Positions 18,105-26,623 of a stretch of 64,000 nucleotides of DNA are shown piece after piece. The position numbers and the translations under genes are program-made. Under the pieces are notes generated by a model that saw only the letters and a program-made list of their open reading frames with translations, searched no databases and was not told the origin of the DNA. Source of the DNA: Cellulosimicrobium composti (lineage in GTDB: Bacteria > Actinomycetota > Actinomycetes > Actinomycetales > Cellulomonadaceae). The stretch's first letter is position 1. Each line of letters opens with the position of its first letter. The stretch is taken from contig NZ_WMKA01000002.1 of the NCBI RefSeq assembly GCF_009711085.1, positions 114,277 through 178,276 of the forward strand, read 5' to 3'.

Positions 18105-18853
18105 GTGCTGCGGGCGGCGGCCGCGTCGCCCGCGAGCCGGAGGTCGTCGACGAGCGCGGCGAACGCCGCGTCCCGCTCACCGCGGTCGCGCACGCGCAGC
18201 AGCGCGGACGGGTGGGTGGTGAGCACGACGCGCGGTGCGTGCACCGACCGGGGCGGGCGACCGTCGTCGGACGCGCCCGACGACGTGCCGTCGTCGGGCG
18301 CTCCCCCGGCGAACGGCGACGCGGCCTCGGCGTCGTCGAGGTCGAGGACGCGACCCCGCTCTGCGGTCACGCGCACGGGGCGCCCGAGCACGGCGCGTCC
18401 CGCGGTCGCGCCCAGCGCGACGACGACGCGCGGCGCGACGGCGGCGACCTCGGCCGCGAGCCACGGCAGGCACGCGCGGACGTGCGCGACGTCCGGGGTC
18501 TTGTGCAGCCGCCGCGCGCCGCGCTCCTCGAACCGGAAGTGCTTGACGGCGTTCGTCAGGTAGACGCCCTCGGCCGGCAGCCCCGCGGCGTCCAGCGCGT
18601 CGTCGAGGAGGCGGCCCGCCGGCCCGACGAAGGGCTCGCCCTCACGGTCCTCGTGGTCCCCCGGCTGCTCGCCGACGAGCACGAGCGGCGCGTCCTGCGG
18701 CCCGCGGGAGAACACGACCTGCGTCGCGTCGGCCCAGAGCTCGCACCCTCGGCACGCGTGCGCCGCGCGCGCGAGCGCGTCGACGTCCGCGGCGTCGCGC
18801 GGGAGCCACTCCTGCGCGCCCGGGCGGTCGGGCGCGGGTCGTCGTGGGCTCAT
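18101..18853 (-). CDS. udgX: UdgX-type uracil-DNA-binding protein
   Basis: 250 residues, family-4-like uracil-DNA glycosylase fold of the UdgX type, which links itself covalently to the abasic site through a histidine. Visible are the CRGC pair (Cys34, Cys37), the uracil-pocket motif GEQPGDHEDREGEPFVGPAG (61-80), NAVKHFRF where ordinary family-4 enzymes have a cluster cysteine at His105's place, and RGARRLHKTP with His117 at the suicide-histidine position (KRRIH in Mycobacterium smegmatis; here ARRLH). The only other cysteine is Cys128. THPSALLR forms the C-terminal DNA-binding motif. An insert rich in Asp, Gly and Ser (about 175-200) is unusual. Start ATG at 18853. Confidence 0.88.
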   Translation of the reverse strand: MSPRRPAPDRPGAQEWLPRDAADVDALARAAHACRGCELWADATQVVFSRGPQDAPLVLVGEQPGDHEDREGEPFVGPAGRLLDDALDAAGLPAEGVYLTNAVKHFRFEERGARRLHKTPDVAHVRACLPWLAAEVAAVAPRVVVALGATAGRAVLGRPVRVTAERGRVLDLDDAEAASPFAGGAPDDGTSSGASDDGRPPRSVHAPRVVLTTHPSALLRVRDRGERDAAFAALVDDLRLAGDAAAARST

Positions 18854-18909
18854 GGGCCCACGGTGCGCCGCCGCCGACGACCTCGCACGTCGCACGACGG
18901 CCCGTCGGC

Positions 18910-19311
18910 TCAGAACAGCTGGTAGAGCCCGCCCTGCACCAGACCGAGCACGACCCCGAGGAGCGTCGACGCACCGAGTGCCGTCCCCGCACCCGCGAGC
19001 GCCGCGCCCGGCTGGCGCCGCACGAGCGCGACGGACCCCGTGACGACGGCGGTGATCGCGAGAGCGCTGCCCAGGACGCCGTTCACGAGCTGCAGCGCGC
19101 CCAGCGCGCCGTACGAGAACCCGGACGTCGAGAGGACCAGCGGGACGGCGAGCGTGAACAGCGCGCTGACGAGCGCGGTCGCCACACCCGCGACGAACGC
19201 GACGACGGCGAGCGGCGAGCGGCGCGCCGCGGGGGCCGAGGGGGCCGAGGGGGCGGACGCGGGCGGGGCGGGCGACGACCAGGTCGCGGGGCCGGTCTCA
19301 GGAGCGCTCAT
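18910..19311 (-). CDS. Small membrane protein, function unknown
   Basis: 133 residues. A Pro/Ala/Ser-rich N-terminus of about 30 residues (APSAPSAPAA) precedes three to four membrane helices: SPLAVVAFVAGVATALVSALF, ALQLVNGVLGSALAITAVV and ALGASTLLGVVLGLVQ, with a short basic loop ALVRRQPG between the last two. The plan is like DUF4190 proteins, but no motif confirms it. It is followed 56 bp later by udgX on the same strand. Confidence 0.6.
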   Translation of the reverse strand: MSAPETGPATWSSPAPPASAPSAPSAPAARRSPLAVVAFVAGVATALVSALFTLAVPLVLSTSGFSYGALGALQLVNGVLGSALAITAVVTGSVALVRRQPGAALAGAGTALGASTLLGVVLGLVQGGLYQLF

Positions 19312-19380
19312 GCGCTCATCCTCGCGGACGCGGCCCCGCCGCGACAGCGGCGTCCACCGGCCCGCCGTCCGCCGGTCGGC

Positions 19381-20361
19381 TCAGTCGCCCGTGGGTGCAC
19401 CGGTGGTGAGGTCCTCGGACTCCTCCGGCGGGTACACGCAGACGTGGAGCGCGCGGGAGCGCACGCTCACGTCGAGCCGCTCCGACGGATCGACGACGTC
19501 GCCGTCGAGCTGGCGGGGCTGGGGGCGGTCGGAGACGACGGAGACCTCGCGGCCGCGCACGACCTCCCGGCTCGGCACGCGGCTCTTGCCGCGCACGACG
19601 CCCCACAGGAGCTGGAACCAGTGCTTGAGGTTCCGGGGCGCGATGACCGCGACCTCGAGCTGCCCGTTGTCGGGCTCGGCGTCCGGCAGCAGGTTCGTCC
19701 CTGCCCCGAGGCGCCCCACGTTCCCGACGACCACCGTGCGCGCACGCCGGCGCCGGGTCTGCCCGTCGACCGTGACCTCCACGTGCATCTCGTCGTCCGC
19801 GAGGTGCTTGAGCGCGGAGAACACGTACGCGACCGACCCGGCCTTCGCCTTGAGGGCGGTCGGGGCGTCCTCCATCATCGCGGCGTCGAGGCCCATCCCG
19901 GCCATGATCGCGAACGTCTGCCCGTCCGCGACGCCGACGTCGATCGTGCGGCGGCCGCCCCGGAGCACGAGACGGATCCCCTCCTCGGCGTCCGTCGGCA
20001 CGCCGAGGTTGGTGGCGAGGAGGTTGCCCGTGCCGCCGGGGAGGATCGCGAGCGCCGCGTCGGTGCCGACGAGGCCCTCGACCACCGCGCGGACCGTCCC
20101 GTCGCCGCCGCTCACGAACACGACCTCGGCGCCGTCCTCGACGGCCTGGCGTGCCTGGCCGGTGCCCGGGTCCTCCGCCGTCGTCTCGAGCCATGCCGGC
20201 TCGGGCCACCCCGCCTCGGCGAGGCGCTCGACGATGAGGTCGCGCAGCGCGTCGAGCCCCTCGACGCGGTTCGGGTTGACGATCACCGCCGAACGGCGGG
20301 GTGCGTCGTCGGGCCGCTGCTGCGCGGCGGTCTCGGGGTCGGTCGTCTCGTCGGTCGGCAC
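19381..20361 (-). CDS. Diacylglycerol/lipid kinase (DagK_cat family)
   Basis: 326 residues. The nucleotide-binding motif GGDGT is at 85-89 and is followed by the LPGGTGNLLATNLGVP loop. VIVNPNRV at the N-terminus and the C-terminal acidic DVVDPSERLDV strand are typical of DagK/YegS/BmrU-type lipid kinases. It would phosphorylate diacylglycerol or a related lipid for phospholipid turnover. Start GTG at 20361. It follows clpB on the same strand but is separated from it by a strong terminator, so it probably has its own promoter. Confidence 0.88.
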   Translation of the reverse strand: MPTDETTDPETAAQQRPDDAPRRSAVIVNPNRVEGLDALRDLIVERLAEAGWPEPAWLETTAEDPGTGQARQAVEDGAEVVFVSGGDGTVRAVVEGLVGTDAALAILPGGTGNLLATNLGVPTDAEEGIRLVLRGGRRTIDVGVADGQTFAIMAGMGLDAAMMEDAPTALKAKAGSVAYVFSALKHLADDEMHVEVTVDGQTRRRRARTVVVGNVGRLGAGTNLLPDAEPDNGQLEVAVIAPRNLKHWFQLLWGVVRGKSRVPSREVVRGREVSVVSDRPQPRQLDGDVVDPSERLDVSVRSRALHVCVYPPEESEDLTTGAPTGD

Positions 20362-20420
20362 GGACCGAGTATGTCCCGGCCCGGCCGTCGTCGCTCAGCG
20401 GTGGCGCCCGGATCGGACGC

Positions 20421-20458
20421 GCGACGGGGCCGTGCCGTCGCCGGCACGGCCCCGTCGC
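20421..20458 (-). terminator. clpB terminator
   Basis: Perfect 17-bp stem (20421-20437 with 20442-20458) on a 4-nt loop, about 20 bp after the clpB stop. A 13-bp direct repeat (CGTCGTCAGGCCG, twice in about 30 bp) lies between the stem and the stop codon. Confidence 0.75.
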
Positions 20459-20479
20459 CCGCGTCGTCAGGCCGCGTCG

Positions 20480-23101
20480 TCAGGCCGTGAGGACCTCGGT
20501 CGTCAGGGTCAGCCCCTCGGCCTCGGGGTCGCGGTCCACGGCCACGACGTCGCCGTCGCTCACGTCGCCCGCGAGGAGCATCCGCGCGAGGCGGTCGCCG
20601 ATCTCGCGCTGCACGAGGCGACGCAGCGGGCGCGCCCCGTACGCGGGGTCGAAGCCCTCGAGCGCGAGCCACTCGCGGGCGGCGGTCGTCACGTCGAGCG
20701 TGATGCGCCGGTCGGCGAGGCGACGCGCGAGGCCGGCCACCTGGATGTCGACGATCCGGCCGAGCTCGTCGAGCGTGAGCGGCTCGAACACGATGACGTC
20801 GTCGAGGCGGTTGAGGAACTCAGGCTTGAAGGACGCCCGCACCGTGCTCATGACGGCCTCGCGCTTCGCCGCGTCGTCGAGCAGCGGGTCCACGAGGAAC
20901 TGCGAGCCGAGGTTCGACGTGAGCACGAGGATGACGTTGCGGAAGTCGACCGTGCGGCCCTGGCCGTCGGTGAGACGGCCGTCGTCGAGCACCTGCAGCA
21001 GGATGTCGAAGACCTCCGGGTGCGCCTTCTCGACCTCGTCGAGCAGCACGACCGAGTAGGGCCGGCGCCGCACGGCCTCGGTGAGCTGGCCGCCCTCCTC
21101 GTACCCGACGTACCCCGGGGGCGCGCCGACGAGCCGGGCGACCGAGTGCTTCTCCGAGTACTCGGACATGTCGATGCGCACCATGGCGCGCTCGTCGTCG
21201 AACAGGAAGTCCGCGAGCGACTTCGCGAGCTCCGTCTTGCCCACGCCCGTGGGGCCGAGGAAGAGGAACGAGCCCGTGGGGCGGTCCGGGTCGGCGACCC
21301 CCGCTCGCGAGCGGCGCACGGCGTCGGACACCGAGCGCACCGCGGCCTGCTGGCCGATGAGGCGCTCGCCGATGACGTCCTCCATGTGCAGCAGCTTCTC
21401 GCTCTCGCCCTGGAGCATGCGGCCCGCGGGGATGCCGGTCCACGCGGAGACGACCTCCGCGATCTCGTCCGCGCCGACCTTGTCCGCGATCATCGGGGCG
21501 GGCTCCTGGCCGGACGCGGCGAGCGCGTCGTCCGCGCGCTCCTCCGCCTCGGCCGCGTCGAGCTCGCGCTGCACCTGCGGGATCTCGCCGTACTGGAGGC
21601 GGCCCGCGGTCTCCAGGTCGCCCTCGCGGATCGCGCGCTCGACCTGCACGCGCAGCTCGTCGAGCTTGGCGCGCAGCTCGCCGACGCGGTTGTGCCCGGC
21701 CTTCTCGGCCTCCCACCGCGCCGTGAGCGCGGCGAGCTCCTCGCGCCGGTCCGCGAGGTCGGCGCGCAGCTTCTCGAGCCGCTCGAGCGACGCCGGGTCG
21801 GTCGACTCCGAGAGCACGACCTCCTCCATCTCCAGGCGCGTCACGGCCCGCTGGAGCTCGTCGATCTCGACCGGGGACGAGTCGAGCTCCATGCGCAGGC
21901 GCGACGCCGCCTCGTCGACGAGGTCGATCGCCTTGTCCGGGAGCTGGCGCCCGGTGATGTACCGGTCGGAGAGGGACGCCGCAGCGACGAGCGCCGAGTC
22001 GGCGATCGTCACCTTGTGGTGCGCCTCGTACCGCTCCTTGAGGCCGCGCAGGATCGCGACCGTGTCCTCGACCGAGGGCTCGCCCACGAACACCTGCTGG
22101 AACCGGCGCTCGAGCGCGGGGTCCTTCTCGATGTACTCGCGGTACTCGTCGAGCGTCGTGGCGCCCACGAGGCGCAGCTCGCCGCGCGCCAGCATCGGCT
22201 TGAGCATGTTGCCCGCGTCCATGGCACCCTCGCCGCCGGCGCCCGCGCCGACGACCGTGTGCAGCTCGTCGATGAACGTGACGACCTCGCCGTCGGAGGA
22301 CTTGATCTCCTCCAGGACGGCCTTGAGGCGCTCCTCGAACTCACCGCGGTACTTGGCGCCCGCGACCATGCTCGCCAGGTCGAGCGACACGAGCCGCTTG
22401 CCCTGGAGGGACGTCGGGACGTCGCCCGCGACGATGCGCTGCGCGAGCCCCTCGACGACGGCCGTCTTGCCGACGCCAGGCTCGCCGATGAGCACCGGGT
22501 TGTTCTTGGTGCGGCGGCTCAGCACCTGCACGACGCGCCGGATCTCGGCGTCGCGCCCGATGACGGGGTCGAGACGGCCCTCGGCGGCAGCGGCGGTGAG
22601 GTCGGTGCCGTACTGCTCGAGCGCCTTGTAGGTGCCCTCGGGGTTGGGGCTCGTCACGCGCGCGCTCCCGCGCACGGCCGGGAGAGCCGAGCGCAGCGCG
22701 TCCACCGTGGCGCCTGCCTGCTGGAGGATGGTCGCGGCCTGCGACGACCCCGCCGCGATGCCGAGCAGGAGGTGCTCCGTCGAGACGTACTCGTCCCCGA
22801 GCGCCTGTGCCTCCTTGGCGGCGTTGTCGAGGGCGGTGGACGTGGCGCGCGACGCCGTCGGCTGCGCGACCGCGGACCCGCTCGCGGTGGGCAGCGCGAC
22901 GAGGGCCGCGCGGACCTTCTGCCCGACGGCCTGCTTGTCGGCGCCGACGGCGTCGAGCAGCCCGACGGCGACGCCGCCCTCCTGGGTGAGCAGCGCGGCG
23001 AGGAGGTGGGTCGGCTCGAGCTGCGGGTTGCCGGCGGCCGACGCGGTCTGGATCGCCTCGCCGATCGCCTGCTGCGACATGGTCGTGAACTTCGTTTCCA
23101 T
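20480..23101 (-). CDS. clpB: ATP-dependent disaggregase ClpB
   Basis: 873 residues, full length. The N-terminal Clp_N repeat domain (1-150) includes [10 protein letters not shown] and TEHLLLGI. The first AAA+ domain has Walker A GEPGVGKT. The long middle coiled coil (about 410-525) marks ClpB rather than ClpC. The second AAA+ domain has GPTGVGKT, and the C-terminus carries [15 protein letters not shown]. It rescues aggregated proteins with DnaK. No dnaK, grpE or hspR lies beside it. Start ATG at 23101. Control by HspR through the HAIR element upstream is likely. Confidence 0.96.
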   Translation of the reverse strand: METKFTTMSQQAIGEAIQTASAAGNPQLEPTHLLAALLTQEGGVAVGLLDAVGADKQAVGQKVRAALVALPTASGSAVAQPTASRATSTALDNAAKEAQALGDEYVSTEHLLLGIAAGSSQAATILQQAGATVDALRSALPAVRGSARVTSPNPEGTYKALEQYGTDLTAAAAEGRLDPVIGRDAEIRRVVQVLSRRTKNNPVLIGEPGVGKTAVVEGLAQRIVAGDVPTSLQGKRLVSLDLASMVAGAKYRGEFEERLKAVLEEIKSSDGEVVTFIDELHTVVGAGAGGEGAMDAGNMLKPMLARGELRLVGATTLDEYREYIEKDPALERRFQQVFVGEPSVEDTVAILRGLKERYEAHHKVTIADSALVAAASLSDRYITGRQLPDKAIDLVDEAASRLRMELDSSPVEIDELQRAVTRLEMEEVVLSESTDPASLERLEKLRADLADRREELAALTARWEAEKAGHNRVGELRAKLDELRVQVERAIREGDLETAGRLQYGEIPQVQRELDAAEAEERADDALAASGQEPAPMIADKVGADEIAEVVSAWTGIPAGRMLQGESEKLLHMEDVIGERLIGQQAAVRSVSDAVRRSRAGVADPDRPTGSFLFLGPTGVGKTELAKSLADFLFDDERAMVRIDMSEYSEKHSVARLVGAPPGYVGYEEGGQLTEAVRRRPYSVVLLDEVEKAHPEVFDILLQVLDDGRLTDGQGRTVDFRNVILVLTSNLGSQFLVDPLLDDAAKREAVMSTVRASFKPEFLNRLDDVIVFEPLTLDELGRIVDIQVAGLARRLADRRITLDVTTAAREWLALEGFDPAYGARPLRRLVQREIGDRLARMLLAGDVSDGDVVAVDRDPEAEGLTLTTEVLTA

Positions 23102-23154
23102 AGGTGCTCCCGTGTGGTGCGCGAAAAGATGGTCTGACCAGTGGAACGACTCCT

Positions 23155-23179
23155 AAGTTGAGTGTATTCCGCTCAACTT
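23155..23179. promoter_or_regulatory. HAIR element (HspR operator) upstream of clpB
   Basis: Perfect 8-bp arms AAGTTGAG and CTCAACTT with a 9-bp spacer, centred about 66 bp upstream of the clpB start. It fits the HAIR consensus CTTGAGT-N7-ACTCAAG with GTTGAGT-N7-GCTCAAC. HspR bound here would repress clpB until heat shock. Confidence 0.85.
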
Positions 23180-23307
23180 CCCTCGGCACGTCTCCCGCCC
23201 TCCAGGGCGCCGCGAGACGCGCGAGGAGCGGATGAACTCCGGCCGCATTCCGTCTCAAATCGGCATCGACCCTCGCCCCGGGCGACGATCCGCGACATGC
23301 TGAGCCG

Positions 23308-24771
23308 GTGAACTCCACACCCTTGCGCAGACGACTCGGCCTCGGCGCCCTCCTCGCCACCCTCGCACTCCTCCTCACGGGGTGCATGCGGATGGACATG
23401 GCCATCACCCTCAACGAGGACGACACGTTCGACGGCAGCGTCGTCATGGCGTTCTCGGACGAGCTCGCGCAGTCCCTCGACATGGACCCGCAGGAGATGT
23501 GGGACCAGATGGGCTCCGAGATGGAGTCCGACCTGCCCGAGGGCGCGACCCAGGAGCCGTACGCCGAGGACGGCTACACGGGCACCCGGATCACGTACGC
23601 CGACCAGCCGATCGCGCAGCTCGACTCCGGCGCGGCGGACTCGATCTCCGTCACGCGCGAGGGTGACGAGTACGTCGTGAGCGGGTCGATGGACATGACG
23701 GACGAGGAGTTCAACCCCGACACGGGCGACGCCACGAGCGACGAGATGACGCGGCAGATGATGGAGAGCCTCGACATCCGCATCGCCATCACGTTCCCCG
23801 GCGAGGTCACCGAGTCGAACGGCGAGATCGACGGCAACACCGTCACCTGGACGCCCGTCGTGGGCGAGACCAACGAGATGACGGCGCGCGGCTCCGCGGT
23901 CGCGGGCGGCTCGGCGGGCTCGGGCGACGAGGGCTCCGACGAGGAGACGTCGGACTCCGACGGCGCCGCGGTGCCCGACACCGGCGACGGCTCGGCGGAC
24001 GCGTCGGACTCCGGCTCGTCGGCCTGGATCTGGCTCGTGCTCGGCGGCGTGGTGCTGCTCGGGATCATCGGCCTCGTGCTGTGGCTCGTGCTCCGCTCGA
24101 AGCCCGGCACGCAGGACGGCCAGGCCGCGGGCTTCGGGCAGGGCGGCCAGCCGGGCGCGTACGCCGCCGGCCAGCAGCCGGGGCAGGGCCAGTACCCCGG
24201 CCAGCCGGGCCAGTACCCGGGTCAGCAGGGTCAGTACCCCGGCCAGCAGGCCGGCCACCCGGCGCAGCCGGGCGCGTACCCGGGTCAGCCCGGCGCCCAC
24301 CCCGGCCCGCAGGGACCCCAGCAGGGCCAGTACCCCGGCCAGCAGCAGCCTCAGTACCCCGGACAGCAGCAGTCCCCGTATCCCGGCCAGCAGCCGGGCC
24401 AGTACCCGGGCCCGCAGCAGCCCGGCCAGCCGGGCGCCCACCCCGGCCAGCCGGGTCCGCAGGGGTACGGGGCACAGCCTCCGGCACCGGGGCAGTACGC
24501 GCCCCGGCCGCCGGCCCCGCCCCAGCAGGGCGGGCAGCCGGGTGCGGCGCCGTTCACCCCTCCGGGCGCGCCGCAGCACCCGCAGTCCTCGCCGACGACG
24601 CCCCTGCCGGCCCAGCCGGGCGCGACCCAGCCGCTGCCGCCGTACCAGCAGCCGGCCCCGACGCAGCCGCTCCCGCCCCAGCCGGGCGGCGCGGCACCGG
24701 ACACCGGCGCGCCGGGCGGCCCGGACGACGAGATCGACGACGCGACGCGCCTGCGCCCGCCCTCGGAGTGA
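23308..24771 (+). CDS. LppM-like lipoprotein with transmembrane helix and Pro/Gly/Gln-rich tail
   Basis: 487 residues. A lipobox (LLLTGC, Cys26) follows the signal helix. Residues 27-200 resemble the LppM domain, with [20 protein letters not shown] and a [10 protein letters not shown] segment. An acidic linker ([15 protein letters not shown]) leads to one membrane helix at about 237-265 ([23 protein letters not shown]). The last 215 residues are a low-complexity tail of YPGQ and QPGQ repeats, which lies in the cytosol by the positive-inside rule. Start GTG at 23308. LppM of mycobacteria affects lipid composition of the envelope; the function here is unproven. Divergent from clpB. Confidence 0.8.
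   Translation: MNSTPLRRRLGLGALLATLALLLTGCMRMDMAITLNEDDTFDGSVVMAFSDELAQSLDMDPQEMWDQMGSEMESDLPEGATQEPYAEDGYTGTRITYADQPIAQLDSGAADSISVTREGDEYVVSGSMDMTDEEFNPDTGDATSDEMTRQMMESLDIRIAITFPGEVTESNGEIDGNTVTWTPVVGETNEMTARGSAVAGGSAGSGDEGSDEETSDSDGAAVPDTGDGSADASDSGSSAWIWLVLGGVVLLGIIGLVLWLVLRSKPGTQDGQAAGFGQGGQPGAYAAGQQPGQGQYPGQPGQYPGQQGQYPGQQAGHPAQPGAYPGQPGAHPGPQGPQQGQYPGQQQPQYPGQQQSPYPGQQPGQYPGPQQPGQPGAHPGQPGPQGYGAQPPAPGQYAPRPPAPPQQGGQPGAAPFTPPGAPQHPQSSPTTPLPAQPGATQPLPPYQQPAPTQPLPPQPGGAAPDTGAPGGPDDEIDDATRLRPPSE
24130..24480 (+). repeat. In-gene short tandem repeats encoding YPGQ/QPGQ
   Basis: Copies of the unit CAGTACCCSGGYCAGC and variants occur about every 15-30 bp in the tail of the LppM-like gene. They encode the GQYPGQ repeats. 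Slippage could change the length of the tail between strains. Confidence 0.7.
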
Positions 24772-24783
24772 CCTCCGCGCGGG

Positions 24784-24866
24784 GCGTCACCGCGCGCCGG
24801 TGACGCGACCCCGCTGACCGACGCCACGGCGCCGGGCCGACCCTCACGGGGTCGACCCGGCGCCGT
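24784..24866. terminator. Double terminator between LppM-like gene and gntR
   Basis: First hairpin: GCGTCACCG (24784-24792) with CGGTGACGC (24798-24806). Second: ACGGCGCCGGG (24826-24836) with CCCGGCGCCGT (24856-24866), with GACCC and GGGTC extending the inner stem. Together they end two convergent transcripts. Confidence 0.7.
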
Positions 24867-24872
24867 CGTGCG

Positions 24873-25520
24873 TCAGCCGGCGTCCGGCAGGCTCGACCAG
24901 AGCCCGGCGACGACGGCCGCCGCGCCGTCGGCGTCCCCGGCGGCGCACAGGCGGACGAGCTCGTCGTGGCGCTCGAGCGACCCCTGGGCGTCGGGTGCGG
25001 CGAAGCGCAGCCGCTCGGCCCGGCGCAGGACCGGCGTGAACTGCTCGAGCACGGCGACGACCGCCCGGTTCCCGGCCACCTCGACCGGGACGCCGTGGAG
25101 GTCGTCGTCGGCGGCGATCGCCGCGTCCACGTCGCCCTTCTCGACGGCCGAGGCGAAGCGGCGTGCGGCGTCGCGCATCGCGTCGAGGTCCGCGTCGGTG
25201 AGCAGGGGGACGGCCTGGCGCACGGCGAGCTGGTGCATCGCGGCGACGACGTCGCGCGCCTCGCGCAGGGCGCGCAGGTCGAGCGAGCTGACGACGGTGG
25301 ACCGGCCGGGGCGGGCGACGACGAGGCCGCCGCGCGCGAGCCGCAGCAGGGCCTCGCGCACCGGGGTCCGGCTCACGCCGAGCCAGGCGGCGAGCTCGAC
25401 GTCGCGCAGCTGCTCGCCCGGTTCGAGGGTGCCGTCGATGATCGCGTCCCGGAGCCGGGTGTAGACGTCGTCGCGCAGGAGCGTGCGGCCGACGGCGCGC
25501 GGGTGGGCAGGAATGGGCAC
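24873..25520 (-). CDS. GntR-family (FadR-type) transcriptional regulator
   Basis: 215 residues. The winged helix-turn-helix (about 12-75) reads LRDAIIDGTLEPGEQLRDVELAAWLGVSRTPVREALLRL in its helices. The C-terminal FCD domain (about 90-215) has metal-site residues in DAAIAADDDLHGVPVEVAGN and ERHDELV. The GTG at 25520 follows GGAAGAA; the open frame continues upstream without similarity. It is divergent from an alpha/beta hydrolase gene and probably represses it and itself through the palindrome at 25560. Confidence 0.88.
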   Translation of the reverse strand: MPIPAHPRAVGRTLLRDDVYTRLRDAIIDGTLEPGEQLRDVELAAWLGVSRTPVREALLRLARGGLVVARPGRSTVVSSLDLRALREARDVVAAMHQLAVRQAVPLLTDADLDAMRDAARRFASAVEKGDVDAAIAADDDLHGVPVEVAGNRAVVAVLEQFTPVLRRAERLRFAAPDAQGSLERHDELVRLCAAGDADGAAAVVAGLWSSLPDAG

Positions 25521-25559
25521 GGGCCCATTCTTCCCTTCTTCCCACCCGCTGTCGCTTGC

Positions 25560-25575
25560 ATGGAATATATTGCAT
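25560..25575. promoter_or_regulatory. Candidate GntR operator, AT-rich palindrome
   Basis: ATGGAATATATTGCAT is 14 of 16 self-complementary and stands out as the most AT-rich spot of a 70% GC region. It lies 40 bp from the gntR start and 63 bp from the hydrolase start. FadR-type regulators bind palindromes of this size. The TATATT inside could also be part of a -10 element. Confidence 0.65.
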
Positions 25576-25637
25576 ACCGGCGAGGTTGGAGGCGCGTACC
25601 GGGACGGACCCGGACCCGATGGGAAGGGAAGATCGTC

Positions 25638-26363
25638 ATGACCACCACCACGCAGCAGACCGTCGTCCTCGTCCACGGCGCGTTCGCCGACTCCTCGAGC
25701 TGGAACGGCTCGATCCCCGCCCTCCAGGCCGCCGGGCACCGCGTGATCGCCGTCGCCAACCCCCTGCGCGGCCTCGAGCACGACGCCGCCTACCTCCGCA
25801 GCGTCCTCGCCGGCGTCGACGGGCCCGTCGTCCTCGTCGGGCACTCCTACGGCGGCACGGTCATGACGGTCGCCGCCGAGGGCAACGACCAGGTGACCGC
25901 GCTCGTCTACGTCGCGAGCTTCCTCCCCGAGGTCGGCGAGAGCACGGGCGAGCTGGCCGCGAAGTTCCCCGGCGCCGAGCTGGGCGCGGCCCTCGAGGCC
26001 GTCCCCGCCCCGACCCCGGACGGCGGCACCGGGGACGACCTCTCCATCCGCCAGGACCTGTTCCGCGAGGTGTTCGCCGCGGACGTCCCGGCTGACACGG
26101 CCGCGCTCATGGCGGCCACGCAGCGCCCGATCATCGGGCAGGCCCTGGCGGACGCCGCGAGCGCCGCCGCGTGGCGGACGATCCCGTCGTGGAGCCTCGT
26201 CGCGCGCCAGGACCTCGCGATCCCGCTCGAGTCGGAGCGCTTCATGGCCGAGCGCGCCGGGGCCACGACCGTCGAGGTCGACGCGTCCCACGCCGTCTCC
26301 GTGTCACGGCCCGACGCGGTGACGGACATCGTCCTCGCGGCCGCGCGCGCGACCGCCCGCTGA
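25638..26363 (+). CDS. Alpha/beta hydrolase (AB hydrolase 6 type)
   Basis: 241 residues. Oxyanion-site motif VLVHGAFADSSSWNG, nucleophile elbow GHSYGGTV, catalytic Asp region ARQDLAIP and catalytic His in DASHAVSVSRP. This group includes EstC-like esterases and proteins annotated as salicylate esterases; the actual substrate is unknown. Start ATG at 25638 after GGGAAGGGAAGA. Control by the divergent GntR protein is inferred. Confidence 0.85.
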   Translation: MTTTTQQTVVLVHGAFADSSSWNGSIPALQAAGHRVIAVANPLRGLEHDAAYLRSVLAGVDGPVVLVGHSYGGTVMTVAAEGNDQVTALVYVASFLPEVGESTGELAAKFPGAELGAALEAVPAPTPDGGTGDDLSIRQDLFREVFAADVPADTAALMAATQRPIIGQALADAASAAAWRTIPSWSLVARQDLAIPLESERFMAERAGATTVEVDASHAVSVSRPDAVTDIVLAAARATAR

Positions 26364-26512
26364 CCGCTCGACGTCGCGTCGCCCGAGGACCCGGGCGCGG
26401 CTCGCACGTCACGTGCGGCCGCGCCAGGGCCGGGGCGCCGCCCACGGGCGTCCGCGAGCGTCGCCCTCGGAGGCGCCGAGGAGGACGACCATCTGGTCGG
26501 GATCTTTTTGTT

Positions 26513-26523
26513 CAATGGCATTG
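26513..26523. promoter_or_regulatory. AT-rich promoter region with palindrome CAATGGCATTG
   Basis: The 260-bp gap before the ThuA-like gene contains an AT-rich patch (26502-26550) with the perfect 11-bp palindrome CAATGGCATTG, likely to hold the promoter and perhaps an operator. The remaining gap shows no gene. Confidence 0.35.
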
Positions 26524-26623
26524 CCTTTTGCGCGCAGAGCGGGATATCGTCGCCCGAAGCCGTCAGGTGCCCCAGGCACCCGACGGCCGGGGGCGTTACC
26601 GGTTCACTCAACGAGGAGTCACC

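Noticed and set aside
19040-23137. A 1365-codon open frame antisense to clpB
   Set aside because: No domain, composition typical of the reverse of GC-rich coding DNA.
24130-24480. Repeats in the LppM-like gene as a CRISPR array
   Set aside because: The repeats are in frame, short and code for YPGQ; there are no unique spacers of constant length.
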